From the IMG/VR virus record IMGVR_UViG_3300025168_013630, positions 1-47,351 of that record: a stretch of DNA of 47,351 nt, one strand, 5' to 3'. The notes under the pieces were generated by a model. The model saw nothing but the letters and a program-made list of their open reading frames with translations. It searched no databases and was not told where the DNA came from. The stretch comes from a virus. Positions within the stretch are counted from its first letter, which is position 1. Each line of letters begins with the position of its first letter. Both the position numbers and the translations under genes were made by a program. Shown here one piece after another: positions 7,835 through 16,499 of this stretch.

Positions 7835-8711
7835 GATACCTTTTTAGTTGATTTTTAAAATTGCTTTTTAATTCCTTAATGTCTCGTTGAATAGCTTCAG
7901 GGTGCTCCGCTGTAAATTTGTCAGTAAAACATTCGCCTCTTATATGTTGCTTGAACTCATGTACGCCTAGGAATTCGTTTTCGACCTCTTCACGCCTACC
8001 ATTTACCCAAGGAAGCCATACCTTATTAAAATAATCATCAATACAATTTTGTTTGCTAACGCTATCTTTATAATAACTTACTTTTTTATATACCTGGTCT
8101 GGGAATGTGTATGAGTAGTGATACATTTGTATGCCTGCTTTCTCCCAAAGAAGATTACTATTGATGTGTATCTTATTTTTATTAAATTCAGAACCTTCTA
8201 TGTATTTTATTGTAGGAGGCCTATGCGTTAACCACGTAGCGCCTTTTTCGTATCTAAAGATTCTTAAGAAATTATCTCTATTAAGCTCAAAGCCTGTAAG
8301 ATAGTTATCGAACCCTCCAAAAAATGAGCAGCTTCTAACGCCTACGCTTGTAGGTTTTTCAACATCAAGTATCTTTATCATCTTCTCTATATCTTTGGAC
8401 TTATAAACCTCATCAGAATCTAGATTCCATATATAATCTATGTCATCATTTATGTGTTCCATATATGCTTTACATTGGTCGTCTTTCTCTGAATACTGTC
8501 CATGTACGACTACTATCTTATTTTCAGGATCTGGAAATTCTGATAATATCTTGTTTGTATTGTCTAGAGATGTTGTTCTACCTTGCCTTTGCCAATATGA
8601 TACTGGGCCTTCTGCAATTAAAATCTGTTCTGCGTATGGATATACTTGTTCTAAGCATTGCTTTAAAACATAGTCACCTTCAAATACTATCATTCCAAAT
8701 GCTATCTTCAT
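7818..8711 (-). CDS. GT2-like glycosyltransferase
   Basis: A 297-aa GT-A enzyme. The N-terminus MKIAFGMIVFEGDYVLKQCL and EQILIAEGP are the nucleotide-sugar side, and IWNLDSDEVY near residue 95 holds the DxD metal motif followed by Glu. The remainder (FLRIFRYEKGATWLTHRPP, a Tyr/His-rich stretch) resembles the acceptor region of viral and bacterial GT2/GT92-like proteins. It begins 4 bases inside the preceding 71-aa gene and leads into the aminotransferase gene, so it belongs to the sugar operon. The donor and acceptor cannot be read from sequence. Confidence 0.75.
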   Translation of the reverse strand: MKIAFGMIVFEGDYVLKQCLEQVYPYAEQILIAEGPVSYWQRQGRTTSLDNTNKILSEFPDPENKIVVVHGQYSEKDDQCKAYMEHINDDIDYIWNLDSDEVYKSKDIEKMIKILDVEKPTSVGVRSCSFFGGFDNYLTGFELNRDNFLRIFRYEKGATWLTHRPPTIKYIEGSEFNKNKIHINSNLLWEKAGIQMYHYSYTFPDQVYKKVSYYKDSVSKQNCIDDYFNKVWLPWVNGRREEVENEFLGVHEFKQHIRGECFTDKFTAEHPEAIQRDIKELKSNFKNQLKRYHDKAV

Positions 8712-8923
8712 TTTACATCACTCTCGCTAAATACTTCTATCATTAAAACATTTTTATCGTTAATCATCACGTAACTTCCATCTAAAAGTTCGAACTTTGT
8801 AAATTGGCCTTGTTTTACAGTCTTTGTAATTATACCTTCTATAGTTCGTTTTTCCCCTGTTATAAAATGTATAATCTGAGTTACAGTCTTACCTTTTATT
8901 TTTATTGCTGATTCTAAATCCAT
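8708..8923 (-). CDS. Small beta-barrel-like protein, 71 aa
   Basis: Not recognised. After a short helix the sequence alternates strands (KTVTQIIHFITGEKRTIEGI, GQFTKFELLDGSYVMIND, NVLMIEVF), a pattern like Sm/Hfq or SH3 barrels with a Gly-Asp-like turn before the last strands. An AAGGTTA-type ribosome-binding site lies before the ATG. It is sandwiched between two glycosyltransferase genes, overlapping the downstream one by 4 bases. Function unknown. Confidence 0.5.
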   Translation of the reverse strand: MDLESAIKIKGKTVTQIIHFITGEKRTIEGIITKTVKQGQFTKFELLDGSYVMINDKNVLMIEVFSESDVK

Positions 8924-8925
8924 TG

Positions 8926-11394
8926 TTAACCTTCTATTTCTTTTATGTGATTGTAATAATTTTCGTATATCAAATTTAAGTTTTTGTTTTCTTTATACAT
9001 TTCTTCTGGTGTATAGCAGTGATGCATAGTAGATGGATCGTAACCTGTCTCATTTATCTTGAATTTTGAAAAGTGAGTGAATACTAAAGGCTGCTCGTTT
9101 CCTTCCCATATTATATTGCCATTAGATAGAATATCATACATCTGCCACTGCCAAGGAGCTCCATGTCCGATGTTTTCGTCTATGTATATATTTTTGCATA
9201 TTTCAGGGAAATAATCTAGATACTTCTGGTCTCCACAGGTAGCAAGCATAGGATACTTTTTGTTCATCACAGCATCTGTCCACCAAGAAAGAGTTTCTTT
9301 ACCTTTAGCAGTATTTTTAAAGTGTACTACCCCAACATTAAAATATCCTTCAGGTTTAGGATTATCTAAAGGAAACTGTCTATGTCTAAATATACCAACA
9401 TCTCTATTGCCGATTTCTTCAAATACAATGTCTATATTTTTATGAAAGTATATATCGCTGTCTATATATGTAATACTTTCAAAACCATTTATTAGTTTTT
9501 CTGAAAAATATGATGCAAGAGCAAAACAAAAATAGCTATAGTCACTATTTTTTAATTTTAATAATTTGTTGTCGTTTTTGATTAAATCATCTATATGATA
9601 TACCTTGATGTTTTTTTCTATTTTTGACAACTTTTCATAAGTAGTGTTATCTAAGCATAGATAGTGTAATGTAAAGTCTTTTGAAGTTGCTAGTAAAGAT
9701 TCATAAAGAGCTATACCTTGAGAAAGATAGTTTTTATCAGATATCGTACACATGTTTTTTGTTCTATTAAAATAGTCTGTGTATTGCTGGTAGTTTTCTA
9801 AGCCTATTATTTCTTTATAGGTGTTGAACACCTTAGATTCTTCTTGCCATTTTTCTTTTTCAGTTTTAGCATTTGTTGACAAGCCAGTAGGATTGTGATA
9901 ATATATTCCATACACACCTTCTATCTTTTCAAACACAGATCCATTTCTTACAAACCTAAGCCACATCTCCCAATCACCTGCCATCGAATATGACTCATCA
10001 AACATTTCTTGTAAGTTTTTATGACAACTTGATCTCCATACTGGCATACACCCTGGTAAACATTTTATCATATTTTCATTGGCAAAATTCATAGTCGACG
10101 TAACTCTTCCCTGAGCTGTATTTTCATAGTAGTCTTCAAAATCTCTGCCTGTTATGTAGCATTCGCTGTATGCTAGGTCTATATTTTTATTTTCTTCTAA
10201 AAATCTTACGTGGTGTTCGATATGAGTGTGAGCTCTTCTGTCATCTAAGTTTGCATTTGTAATATATTTACCTTTTGACAATTTAATTGCTTTATTCCAA
10301 CAACCATATATTCCCGGATCCTCTTCGATCTTATCATATATTATATTGCTATATTCTTTTTTATATTCTAAGATAGTCTTGCACGGAGGTCCTGGTGTTG
10401 GATCAACAATTATAAGCTCACATGAATCAAATGCTGTCTGCTTTGTTATATTTTCTAGAAAAGGCTTTATGTGATCATCTCCTTTAAATTTCGAAGTTAT
10501 GATCGAAATCAAAGGTAATTGGCGTTTATATAACTTTGGTTCACTAATAAAGTTGTCTATAAAGCTCTCTTTCGATGCTCTAATGAAGTCTATCAATTCC
10601 TTACCTTTCAGTCTAGAAAACCACTCTTCTGATGTACAACCATTCCGATTATCAGTTACAACCTTGCAGTTAAGCATCCTTGCTTCTACTAAAAATCTAT
10701 TGAATGTTTCCAACACACCTGGTAAAATTAAAACCTTTTCGTATTTACCTAGAATGTGCATCAGATCTTCATACTGAGAAGGGCCTATCAAATCATATTT
10801 TATATTTTTGCTTTCACAATACTCTATACATAAATTTGTATTTTTTATTGGATTGTTAGAATTAAGTATTGCAGTTTTAGTTATCTTCTTTTTCGTATTT
10901 ACACCTTCGATTATATCAAGGTGGCTGTCTGACCAAATACTTGTAGATAGATTTACAACATTAGAAAGTCCTATGTTTTTACTAACTATGTCGCTATGAA
11001 GTTTAGATTGACAGTATACGTATTTTGCATTTTTATAAAAATCTCTATTGATTATCTTGTCAGGAGATACTGCATAGCCTTTATACATTGTTACGTCACG
11101 CTGCTGGACATATTTGTGATCATGTTCTATTATAGAATATGTATGTCTAGGTAATTTTTCTAACTCGATCTGTTTGGAATTTTTCAAAATAAAAACAATT
11201 TTAGGAGGTAGTTGTACAAAATTTGCAATAAGGATTTCTCCTTCTAGATCCCAAGCTTGAACATCCTTACACTTTATTTTACGTACAGTATATCCTTTTG
11301 ATTCCAAGCCGAGAATAATCTCTTCATTAACCAGCTCCCCTCCACCGAATACTTCATCGACAAAAAAGTCTGCTATAAACTTTATTTCTTTCAT
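8926..11394 (-). CDS. Three-domain glycosyltransferase fusion (GT4-like, GT2, GT8-like)
   Basis: An 822-aa protein made of three transferase modules. Residues 1 to about 290 look like a GT-B/GT4 domain (FVDEVFGGGELVNEE at the start, VLILPGVLETFNRFLVEARM near the end with the E-x7-E pattern). About 293-550 is a GT2 domain beginning LPLISIITSKFKGDD, with NLDDRRAH as its DxD-like site. About 555-815 is GT8-like (TISDKNYLSQGIALYESLL, YIDSDIYFHK near 645, then GYFNVGVVHFK and a late GHGAPWQW). Such fusions build short oligosaccharides in one protein. There is no membrane anchor. It starts 3 bases below the hypothetical gene upstream. Confidence 0.85.
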   Translation of the reverse strand: MKEIKFIADFFVDEVFGGGELVNEEIILGLESKGYTVRKIKCKDVQAWDLEGEILIANFVQLPPKIVFILKNSKQIELEKLPRHTYSIIEHDHKYVQQRDVTMYKGYAVSPDKIINRDFYKNAKYVYCQSKLHSDIVSKNIGLSNVVNLSTSIWSDSHLDIIEGVNTKKKITKTAILNSNNPIKNTNLCIEYCESKNIKYDLIGPSQYEDLMHILGKYEKVLILPGVLETFNRFLVEARMLNCKVVTDNRNGCTSEEWFSRLKGKELIDFIRASKESFIDNFISEPKLYKRQLPLISIITSKFKGDDHIKPFLENITKQTAFDSCELIIVDPTPGPPCKTILEYKKEYSNIIYDKIEEDPGIYGCWNKAIKLSKGKYITNANLDDRRAHTHIEHHVRFLEENKNIDLAYSECYITGRDFEDYYENTAQGRVTSTMNFANENMIKCLPGCMPVWRSSCHKNLQEMFDESYSMAGDWEMWLRFVRNGSVFEKIEGVYGIYYHNPTGLSTNAKTEKEKWQEESKVFNTYKEIIGLENYQQYTDYFNRTKNMCTISDKNYLSQGIALYESLLATSKDFTLHYLCLDNTTYEKLSKIEKNIKVYHIDDLIKNDNKLLKLKNSDYSYFCFALASYFSEKLINGFESITYIDSDIYFHKNIDIVFEEIGNRDVGIFRHRQFPLDNPKPEGYFNVGVVHFKNTAKGKETLSWWTDAVMNKKYPMLATCGDQKYLDYFPEICKNIYIDENIGHGAPWQWQMYDILSNGNIIWEGNEQPLVFTHFSKFKINETGYDPSTMHHCYTPEEMYKENKNLNLIYENYYNHIKEIEG

Positions 11395-11397
11395 ATA

Positions 11398-11853
11398 TTA
11401 TAAAACCTTTATGTTGTCACCGAAGTCATAGTCTATTAACTGGCATAGTGCTAGCTTATTACTAAATAATGTTCGATAACTATTATTGTATAACCTTTCC
11501 ATATCTCCGCCTCTCATAAGCTTAGAATGATAAAACCTCTGAGCTGATTCGTTCATTATAAGCTTTGGGATATCCAAGCCTCTTTGTCTAAATCTAGGTA
11601 TCAATCTTATACCGGTTGACGCTGCTAGTTCTTTGAATCTAGACACTGTGAATTCGTTTAGGCTAAGTGTATGTATCTTTCCTTTAAAACCTGGCTGTAG
11701 AACAAGAAAGATATAGTCACTTGTTTCATTTTCAAGATTTTTATATCTTGTCTGTATAACCATACCCTTTTCCAATCCACTTTTAGGTACGATCGCAGCT
11801 GACAGCTTATTTGTTAAATGTTGTGCAAAGTAATTAGGTCTAACTGATGCCAT
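11398..11853 (-). CDS. Conserved phage-type hypothetical, 151 aa
   Basis: A basic protein with a recognisable phage-type pattern but no known function: an N-terminal MASVRPNYFAQ, then a strand pair with YIFLVLQPGFKGKIHTLSLN and a C-terminal FYHSKLM...NNSYRTLFSNKLALCQLIDYDF. The last part (SYRTL followed by a Leu/Ile-rich strand) recurs in marine T4-like phage proteins as far as I recall. Its ATG overlaps the stop of the upstream gene by one base (TAATG), and the three-domain glycosyltransferase follows after 3 bases. Confidence 0.55.
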   Translation of the reverse strand: MASVRPNYFAQHLTNKLSAAIVPKSGLEKGMVIQTRYKNLENETSDYIFLVLQPGFKGKIHTLSLNEFTVSRFKELAASTGIRLIPRFRQRGLDIPKLIMNESAQRFYHSKLMRGGDMERLYNNSYRTLFSNKLALCQLIDYDFGDNIKVL

Positions 11854-12335
11854 TATATATCACCTAAGCCAAATCCTTTAACTTTCTTACACGCATCTAT
11901 ATAGTTTATAAAGTATTCTGCTTTCTCCATGTTGGCTTTATCTTCAAACGATCCTACTTGTTCTTCTTCAGCAAGCTTTTCAATAGGAGCCCAACACCAT
12001 TTAAGTCTTTCTTCCTTTATAGTCTCTACACCATCTTTAACTGACACACCTTGTAGGATTCCAGAAGGGAACACTAAGCACTCCGCAGTTTGAATTGTAC
12101 ATGGGTACCAAAAGCTTTCTCCATCATCATATTTATTATCTTTAATTATTTCAGGCATTGATTCTTCATATTTCTTGATATCAAAATCAGGGTGCTTTTT
12201 ATAATTAAGTGGATATTCGTTTGTAAAATAACCTGTACTCAAATCCATTTTAGAAACACCGTTCGTCTCGTCAAATTCTTGAAGTACCATTTCTTTTCCT
12301 GTTATAGGACTTTTAGTCCAGCTTTCGTTATTCAT
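11853..12335 (-). CDS. Hypothetical acidic protein, 160 aa
   Basis: An acidic protein with no enzyme motif that I can name. The first 45 residues (KSPITGKEMVLQEFDETNGV, then STGYFTNEYPLNY) look like a beta-hairpin repeat seen in phage proteins of unknown role. The middle holds ESFWYPCTIQTAECLVFPSG with two Cys, and the C-terminus is helical. It overlaps the glycosyltransferase gene upstream by 8 bases and the next gene by 1, so it is co-translated with the sugar block. Confidence 0.5.
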   Translation of the reverse strand: MNNESWTKSPITGKEMVLQEFDETNGVSKMDLSTGYFTNEYPLNYKKHPDFDIKKYEESMPEIIKDNKYDDGESFWYPCTIQTAECLVFPSGILQGVSVKDGVETIKEERLKWCWAPIEKLAEEEQVGSFEDKANMEKAEYFINYIDACKKVKGFGLGDI

Positions 12336-13593
12336 AAGTCTGTAGCTCCGTTAATTCTTTAGTTTTAGTTTCAAAGCCAGGAGATGAAAGTACTGAATTC
12401 ATAATATCCTGAAATTGATTTTTCATTATCTCTAATGAGAAATTTTCTTTTATATATTGAGTTTGTTTTCTTGATTTTTCTAGATATTTCTTATAGTTTT
12501 TATGTACATCTGCCATTATATTTGAAGCGTATGCATAATCAACAGTAAACCATTGTGATTCTTTTACAATTACATTTTCCCAAACAACCGATTGATGTAC
12601 AGGATTGAGCTTACCTGGAAGCATTACTCCGTATGCAGACATAAAATCTATGTGGCCTGACCAATTAGATACCAAGACAGGCTTTCCTGTATTTGAAAAT
12701 TCTAATAAAGGTCTACCAAATCCCTCACCTTTCGTAAACGATACCATTGCTTTTATTTTTGGATGGTTATATAAACCGTTCATTTCTTCGATAGATAAAC
12801 CTCCGTGTAGTAAATATATTTTAGGTAGCTTTTTATCTCTACCTAACTGAGATTTTATTGCATCTATTCTATTAAGAACTTGTTGTCTATCTTCTACTGA
12901 AAATGTAGCTTGAGATGTTTTTATTACCAATGCTGGCATATTCTTTTCAGATTTGTTTTTGAAAGTATCAAGAAAAGTTTTTAAAGTTTGAGCAATATCT
13001 TTTCTATCTTCACCTTGCGCACCGTTAAGCCAGTGGCCACATACCAAGAAGCAAAAATCTTCTTTTATATTATCAAGAGTGTTTTTTATACTAGCAGGAA
13101 TTTCTTTTGATTTCCCAAATACTTCAAGATCCAAGCCTTCAAAAAGAACTTCAACGTCTGTAGTTAATGACAGCTTGTCTACAACGTTTTCTGTACCTTC
13201 TTGTTTTTTATCATAACTCGATGCTTTAAATACATATTTCGAATGTTCAGAAGGCACGATTACTTTATCCATTCTATTACATCCTTCTAACCATGTAGGT
13301 GATGTAAGTGTTGTTTCAATTCCAGCTGTTATACCTATATTGTATCTACCTACTGGGTTAAATTCGTTAGGCACAGTTATCTGAATCCATATATCAGGCT
13401 GTTCTGATAATCCTTGCACCATCAAGTGTTTTAAATCATCACCTTCTGTTTGAGGACATGCTCCCCACATCTGATCTACGATTTTGATTGTAAATCTGTC
13501 CATCTTAATTAAACTTTTAATAAGATCTCTTGAGTGATCTCCATATCCAGATCTTGATGTTGCTGGACAACTAATTGCTAATACTGGCTTCAT
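12328..13593 (-). CDS. GT4-family (GT-B) glycosyltransferase
   Basis: A 421-aa GT-B enzyme. The N-terminal domain begins VLAISCPATSRSGYGDHSRD, typical of the acceptor domain with the SGYG loop. The C-terminal domain has IYLLHGGLSIEEMNGLYNHP and the E-x7-E donor-binding motif in FTKGEGFGRPLLEFSNTGKP, so it is probably retaining. No transmembrane segment is seen, so it would work in the cytoplasm on nucleotide sugars. Its ATG overlaps the stop of the second GT4 gene by 4 bases, and the pair likely acts one after the other. Confidence 0.85.
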   Translation of the reverse strand: MKPVLAISCPATSRSGYGDHSRDLIKSLIKMDRFTIKIVDQMWGACPQTEGDDLKHLMVQGLSEQPDIWIQITVPNEFNPVGRYNIGITAGIETTLTSPTWLEGCNRMDKVIVPSEHSKYVFKASSYDKKQEGTENVVDKLSLTTDVEVLFEGLDLEVFGKSKEIPASIKNTLDNIKEDFCFLVCGHWLNGAQGEDRKDIAQTLKTFLDTFKNKSEKNMPALVIKTSQATFSVEDRQQVLNRIDAIKSQLGRDKKLPKIYLLHGGLSIEEMNGLYNHPKIKAMVSFTKGEGFGRPLLEFSNTGKPVLVSNWSGHIDFMSAYGVMLPGKLNPVHQSVVWENVIVKESQWFTVDYAYASNIMADVHKNYKKYLEKSRKQTQYIKENFSLEIMKNQFQDIMNSVLSSPGFETKTKELTELQTYE

Positions 13594-14993
13594 AATAATA
13601 CTCCTGATGTATATACAGGCTTCGGTGAGCTTGTATCAATAAGTTCATAATTCTTTCTTGGCTTGAACGTAGCTAAGCATACATCAATTCCGTTTATCAT
13701 TTCTTGACACATACCTACTTGAGTAAATCCGTTTTCAATAGACCATTTCCGTCCTGATAAACCTCTCTTAGTTCTTTCTTCACCTCCTAATTTGTACCAA
13801 TACTTCATACCGTCTGCTATATCTGCAATTGTTGGTCTACTATCGTAAATATATGGAGTTGGTGGTGATCCTTGTAAACTTGGATTCGGCCACAAAGGAT
13901 ATACCCATTCTCCATGTTCTTCAGATATTAACTTTGTACTATTACTAGGCTTTTCTTCTGTAAAGTCAGTAACATTTATATCTCTGCCTTTTATCTTGAA
14001 TCCCATTTGATCTTGTAGACCTCCTACGACTGTAGCTATAGTTGGCTTACCAGCCATTAACGCTTCCATATGAGATAATCCAAAGCCTTCTGCTGAAGAT
14101 GGCTGCAATACTACATCAGACATATTGTACAGGTAGTTTAAAGCAGTTGCTGGTACTTTGTTATTGCTAAATATAACATTTCGCTTAGGTGTAATTATTT
14201 TAGCAACCGCAGGTAGATCAGTACCATTTTCATCAATAGGATCTGTGTGAAGTAAAAGTGCAATTTTGCTTGTCTCTTCAGGTGGCATATCTTTTGTAAA
14301 TAATGCGTAAGCACTTAATATATCTGATATACCTTTCCTTCTTATATTTCTACTGTTGAAAAATAAAACATAATCAAATTGCTTTCCTTTAAATACATCG
14401 CTTTTGAATTTTGTAAATTCTTCAGATTCTGAATCAACTGGTGTGAATTGGTTTTCATTTATTCCATGAGGTACATAAAATAAATCTTTACCTTCTATAC
14501 GAGGCTTTCTTTTACAAACATGCTTGTTTATATTATATGTCTGCTTTGAAATTGCCATAAGAGCATCGCAAGATTCATATGCGTTTTCATTCCAATGTGG
14601 GAATGGAAGATCGTCCCATATATTATAATACATAATAGGAACTTCCTGTCTAATTTCATGTTCCATTTGGTATAACCATCCCCAGAATCTTGGATCTGTA
14701 AAGTGCATGATTGCATCTGGTTTTTCCACTTTAATTACATGACGTAGTGTTTGTTGATCACCATAACCATTTACAGGGTATAGTTTTAAGCTTGCATCTT
14801 CTACTCCAGTAAATTTCTTTACTTCTTCGCTTAAGTCAGCAATCTTTCCGATTTCTGGGTGTTGTATTGCACCAGCCATCTGTACCCAATCATATTTGTG
14901 CATTGTACCCATCACAAATGAATTTGACATTGTTCCTATACCTGAATGGATTCTTAGATCATCTGATAATAGTAGTATTTTCTTTTTTGCCAT
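13590..14993 (-). CDS. GT4-family (GT-B) glycosyltransferase
   Basis: A 467-aa GT-B enzyme. KKILLLSDDLRIHSGIGTMS forms the first Rossmann loop, LFFNSRNIRRKGISDILSAY the linker to the donor domain, and VVLQPSSAEGFGLSHMEALM carries the E-x7-E pair, followed by GKPTIATVVGG. It is only distantly similar to its neighbour at 12328-13593, so not a recent duplication. An AAAGGTT-type ribosome-binding site precedes the ATG, inside the C-terminal codons of the overlapping RHH gene. It is the first glycosyltransferase of the surface-sugar block in transcription order. Confidence 0.87.
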   Translation of the reverse strand: MAKKKILLLSDDLRIHSGIGTMSNSFVMGTMHKYDWVQMAGAIQHPEIGKIADLSEEVKKFTGVEDASLKLYPVNGYGDQQTLRHVIKVEKPDAIMHFTDPRFWGWLYQMEHEIRQEVPIMYYNIWDDLPFPHWNENAYESCDALMAISKQTYNINKHVCKRKPRIEGKDLFYVPHGINENQFTPVDSESEEFTKFKSDVFKGKQFDYVLFFNSRNIRRKGISDILSAYALFTKDMPPEETSKIALLLHTDPIDENGTDLPAVAKIITPKRNVIFSNNKVPATALNYLYNMSDVVLQPSSAEGFGLSHMEALMAGKPTIATVVGGLQDQMGFKIKGRDINVTDFTEEKPSNSTKLISEEHGEWVYPLWPNPSLQGSPPTPYIYDSRPTIADIADGMKYWYKLGGEERTKRGLSGRKWSIENGFTQVGMCQEMINGIDVCLATFKPRKNYELIDTSSPKPVYTSGVLL

Positions 14994-15162
14994 TTTTTAT
15001 AACCTTTTTTATTGTTTTTCTAAAACTTTTGTTGTTAACGAATTCATCGATTGAAAAGCTCACAAGTTGTCTGAATGTTATATTCTCGTCTATTGATAAT
15101 TTCTTAAAATCATTCCAAGATAACTCATCTACTTTAACCGATGTTAATTTTTGTTTGCTCAT
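14959..15162 (-). CDS. Ribbon-helix-helix-like DNA-binding protein, 67 aa
   Basis: A small basic protein. A short beta-strand (KLTSVKVDEL) is followed by two helices (SWNDFKKLSIDENITFRQLV and SFSIDEFVNN), the order expected for an RHH (Arc/MetJ-type) repressor, and a Lys-rich tail ends it. It has an excellent AAGGAG site 8 bases before ATG and an ATATATTTATATA box about 20-35 bases upstream, so it likely starts a transcription unit that runs into the glycosyltransferases. The last 35 bases overlap the start of the GT4 gene. It may regulate this block, possibly its own promoter. Confidence 0.6.
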   Translation of the reverse strand: MSKQKLTSVKVDELSWNDFKKLSIDENITFRQLVSFSIDEFVNNKSFRKTIKKVIKNGKKENTTIIR

Positions 15163-15180
15163 AACTTTTCTCCTTGTTCA

Positions 15181-15196
15181 ATATATAAATATATAC
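15181..15196 (-). promoter_or_regulatory. ATATTTATA promoter-like box before the RHH gene
   Basis: The coding strand reads GTATATATTTATATAT, followed by AAGGAG and the RHH ATG at 15162. It lies in the 45-bp gap after the SLOG gene. It is of the same class as the boxes at 1677, 34612 and 41008. Confidence 0.35.
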
Positions 15197-15207
15197 TTAT
15201 ATATTTT

Positions 15208-15615
15208 TTATGAGATAATTACGATCTTTTTTTTCATTTTTTTTGCCTCGTTTATAGTGTTTGTTGTTCCACTCGCTGCGCCGTCTTGAGGTATGAATGC
15301 AATTATACAATCAACATAGTTGGCTAGCATTTTATTTCTATGGAAGAAATTCTTAGGCTGATACATTTTTCCATAGTAGTTTTCGTGCAATGCAGAATAA
15401 AGATTCTTAGGTGTGTGTGCAGGGTTAAACTCCATATATGTGCAACCTAATTCTATTGCAAACTTTTTTGCAAATCTATCTGCACCGTCCAGACAGCCTC
15501 CTGAAACTATTACGAGGTCGTCTTTGAATTTATTCTTAAGTTTAAAGACTGTGTCTTTAACTTTTCTAAAATTCTGATATTCTCTGCTTCCTACAATTCC
15601 TATCTTCATAGACAA
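15208..15615 (-). CDS. SLOG-fold protein, YspA/DUF2493-like
   Basis: A 135-aa Rossmann-like protein of the SLOG superfamily (relatives of DprA and YspA), thought to bind nucleotides or nucleotide-derived ligands. Motifs visible: KIGIVGSREYQNF at the N-terminus, VIVSGGCLDGADRFAKKFA (the GG-x-GAD loop) and FFHRNKMLANYVDCIIAFI, then GAASGTTNTINEAKK near the end. This is the whole single domain. The first 8 bases of the coding sequence lie inside the cysteine synthase gene. In bacteria SLOG proteins often sense signals in defence or stress systems; the role in a phage is unknown. Confidence 0.75.
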   Translation of the reverse strand: MSMKIGIVGSREYQNFRKVKDTVFKLKNKFKDDLVIVSGGCLDGADRFAKKFAIELGCTYMEFNPAHTPKNLYSALHENYYGKMYQPKNFFHRNKMLANYVDCIIAFIPQDGAASGTTNTINEAKKMKKKIVIIS

Positions 15616-16499
15616 CTCAAATATCTTTCTCCTCTATCGCAAAGGATTGTTATTACATTTTTAGCATTATTATCTCGCATCCATTCGAATGAAGCTTTTA
15701 CATTTGCTCCTGCTGATATCCCAATAAATAAGCCATGCCTCAAAGCCATGTGTCTTGCTATTTTTTTAGCACACACTGTATGAACTGTCCGGACTTCTTC
15801 TATTCTATTCATTTCGACTAAGAATTTGCTTCCGTCTCCTATTCCCTGTATACCATGTAAACCTGGTTCGTATCCACTCATGACTGCACTTTCTTCTGGC
15901 TCAACAGCTATCAGCTTCATACCTGGAAACTTAGTTTGCAAATATCTTCCAGCTCCCATAATAGTTCCACCTGTACCTGTTCCTGCAATAAATGCTTCTG
16001 GCCAGATATGTTCTTCTGAATTATGCTTTCTAAATTGACTGTTTATTTCTGGCCCTGTGTTTTTATAGTGAGCTTCGATATTTAATGAGTTGTGGAATTG
16101 ATTGCAATTGAAATATCCTAATTTTTCAGACATTTCATCTCTTACTCTTATCGCTTCATCAAAATCACCTGCATCGACTTCTACTAACCTTGCACCATAA
16201 AACTTTAACATCTGCTTTCTTTCATCAGACATGTTTGATGGCATAACTATATAGATCTTATAACCTCTTTCTGCTGCTAACATTGCAAATGAAATACCAG
16301 TATTGCCTGATGTTGCTTCGACTAGTGTGTCTCCTCGCTTTATCAAACCTTTTCTTTCTGCATTATCAATTATGTATGTTGCCATCCTATCTTTAACACT
16401 GCCACCTGGATTCATGAATTCACACTTGCCCCATACAGTTAAGCCTGCAAACTCAATTGGTATAAGAGGTGTATTTCCTACATAGCTTGATAGTCTCAT
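15606..16499 (-). CDS. cysM: Cysteine synthase (O-acetylserine sulfhydrylase, CysM-like)
   Basis: A PLP enzyme that makes cysteine from O-acetylserine and sulfide or thiosulfate. The N-terminus YVGNTPLIPI is followed by NPGGSVKDRMA, in which K36 is the Schiff-base lysine. EATSGNTGISFA is the substrate loop, GTGTGGTIMGAGRYL binds the cofactor phosphate, and GISAGAN lies near the end. At 297 aa it has normal CysM length and no missing key residue, so it is probably active. It is a metabolic gene rarely reported in phages. It overlaps the PD-(D/E)XK nuclease gene by 4 bases and the SLOG gene by 10, which ties the three together. Confidence 0.92.
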   Translation of the reverse strand: MRLSSYVGNTPLIPIEFAGLTVWGKCEFMNPGGSVKDRMATYIIDNAERKGLIKRGDTLVEATSGNTGISFAMLAAERGYKIYIVMPSNMSDERKQMLKFYGARLVEVDAGDFDEAIRVRDEMSEKLGYFNCNQFHNSLNIEAHYKNTGPEINSQFRKHNSEEHIWPEAFIAGTGTGGTIMGAGRYLQTKFPGMKLIAVEPEESAVMSGYEPGLHGIQGIGDGSKFLVEMNRIEEVRTVHTVCAKKIARHMALRHGLFIGISAGANVKASFEWMRDNNAKNVITILCDRGERYLSCL

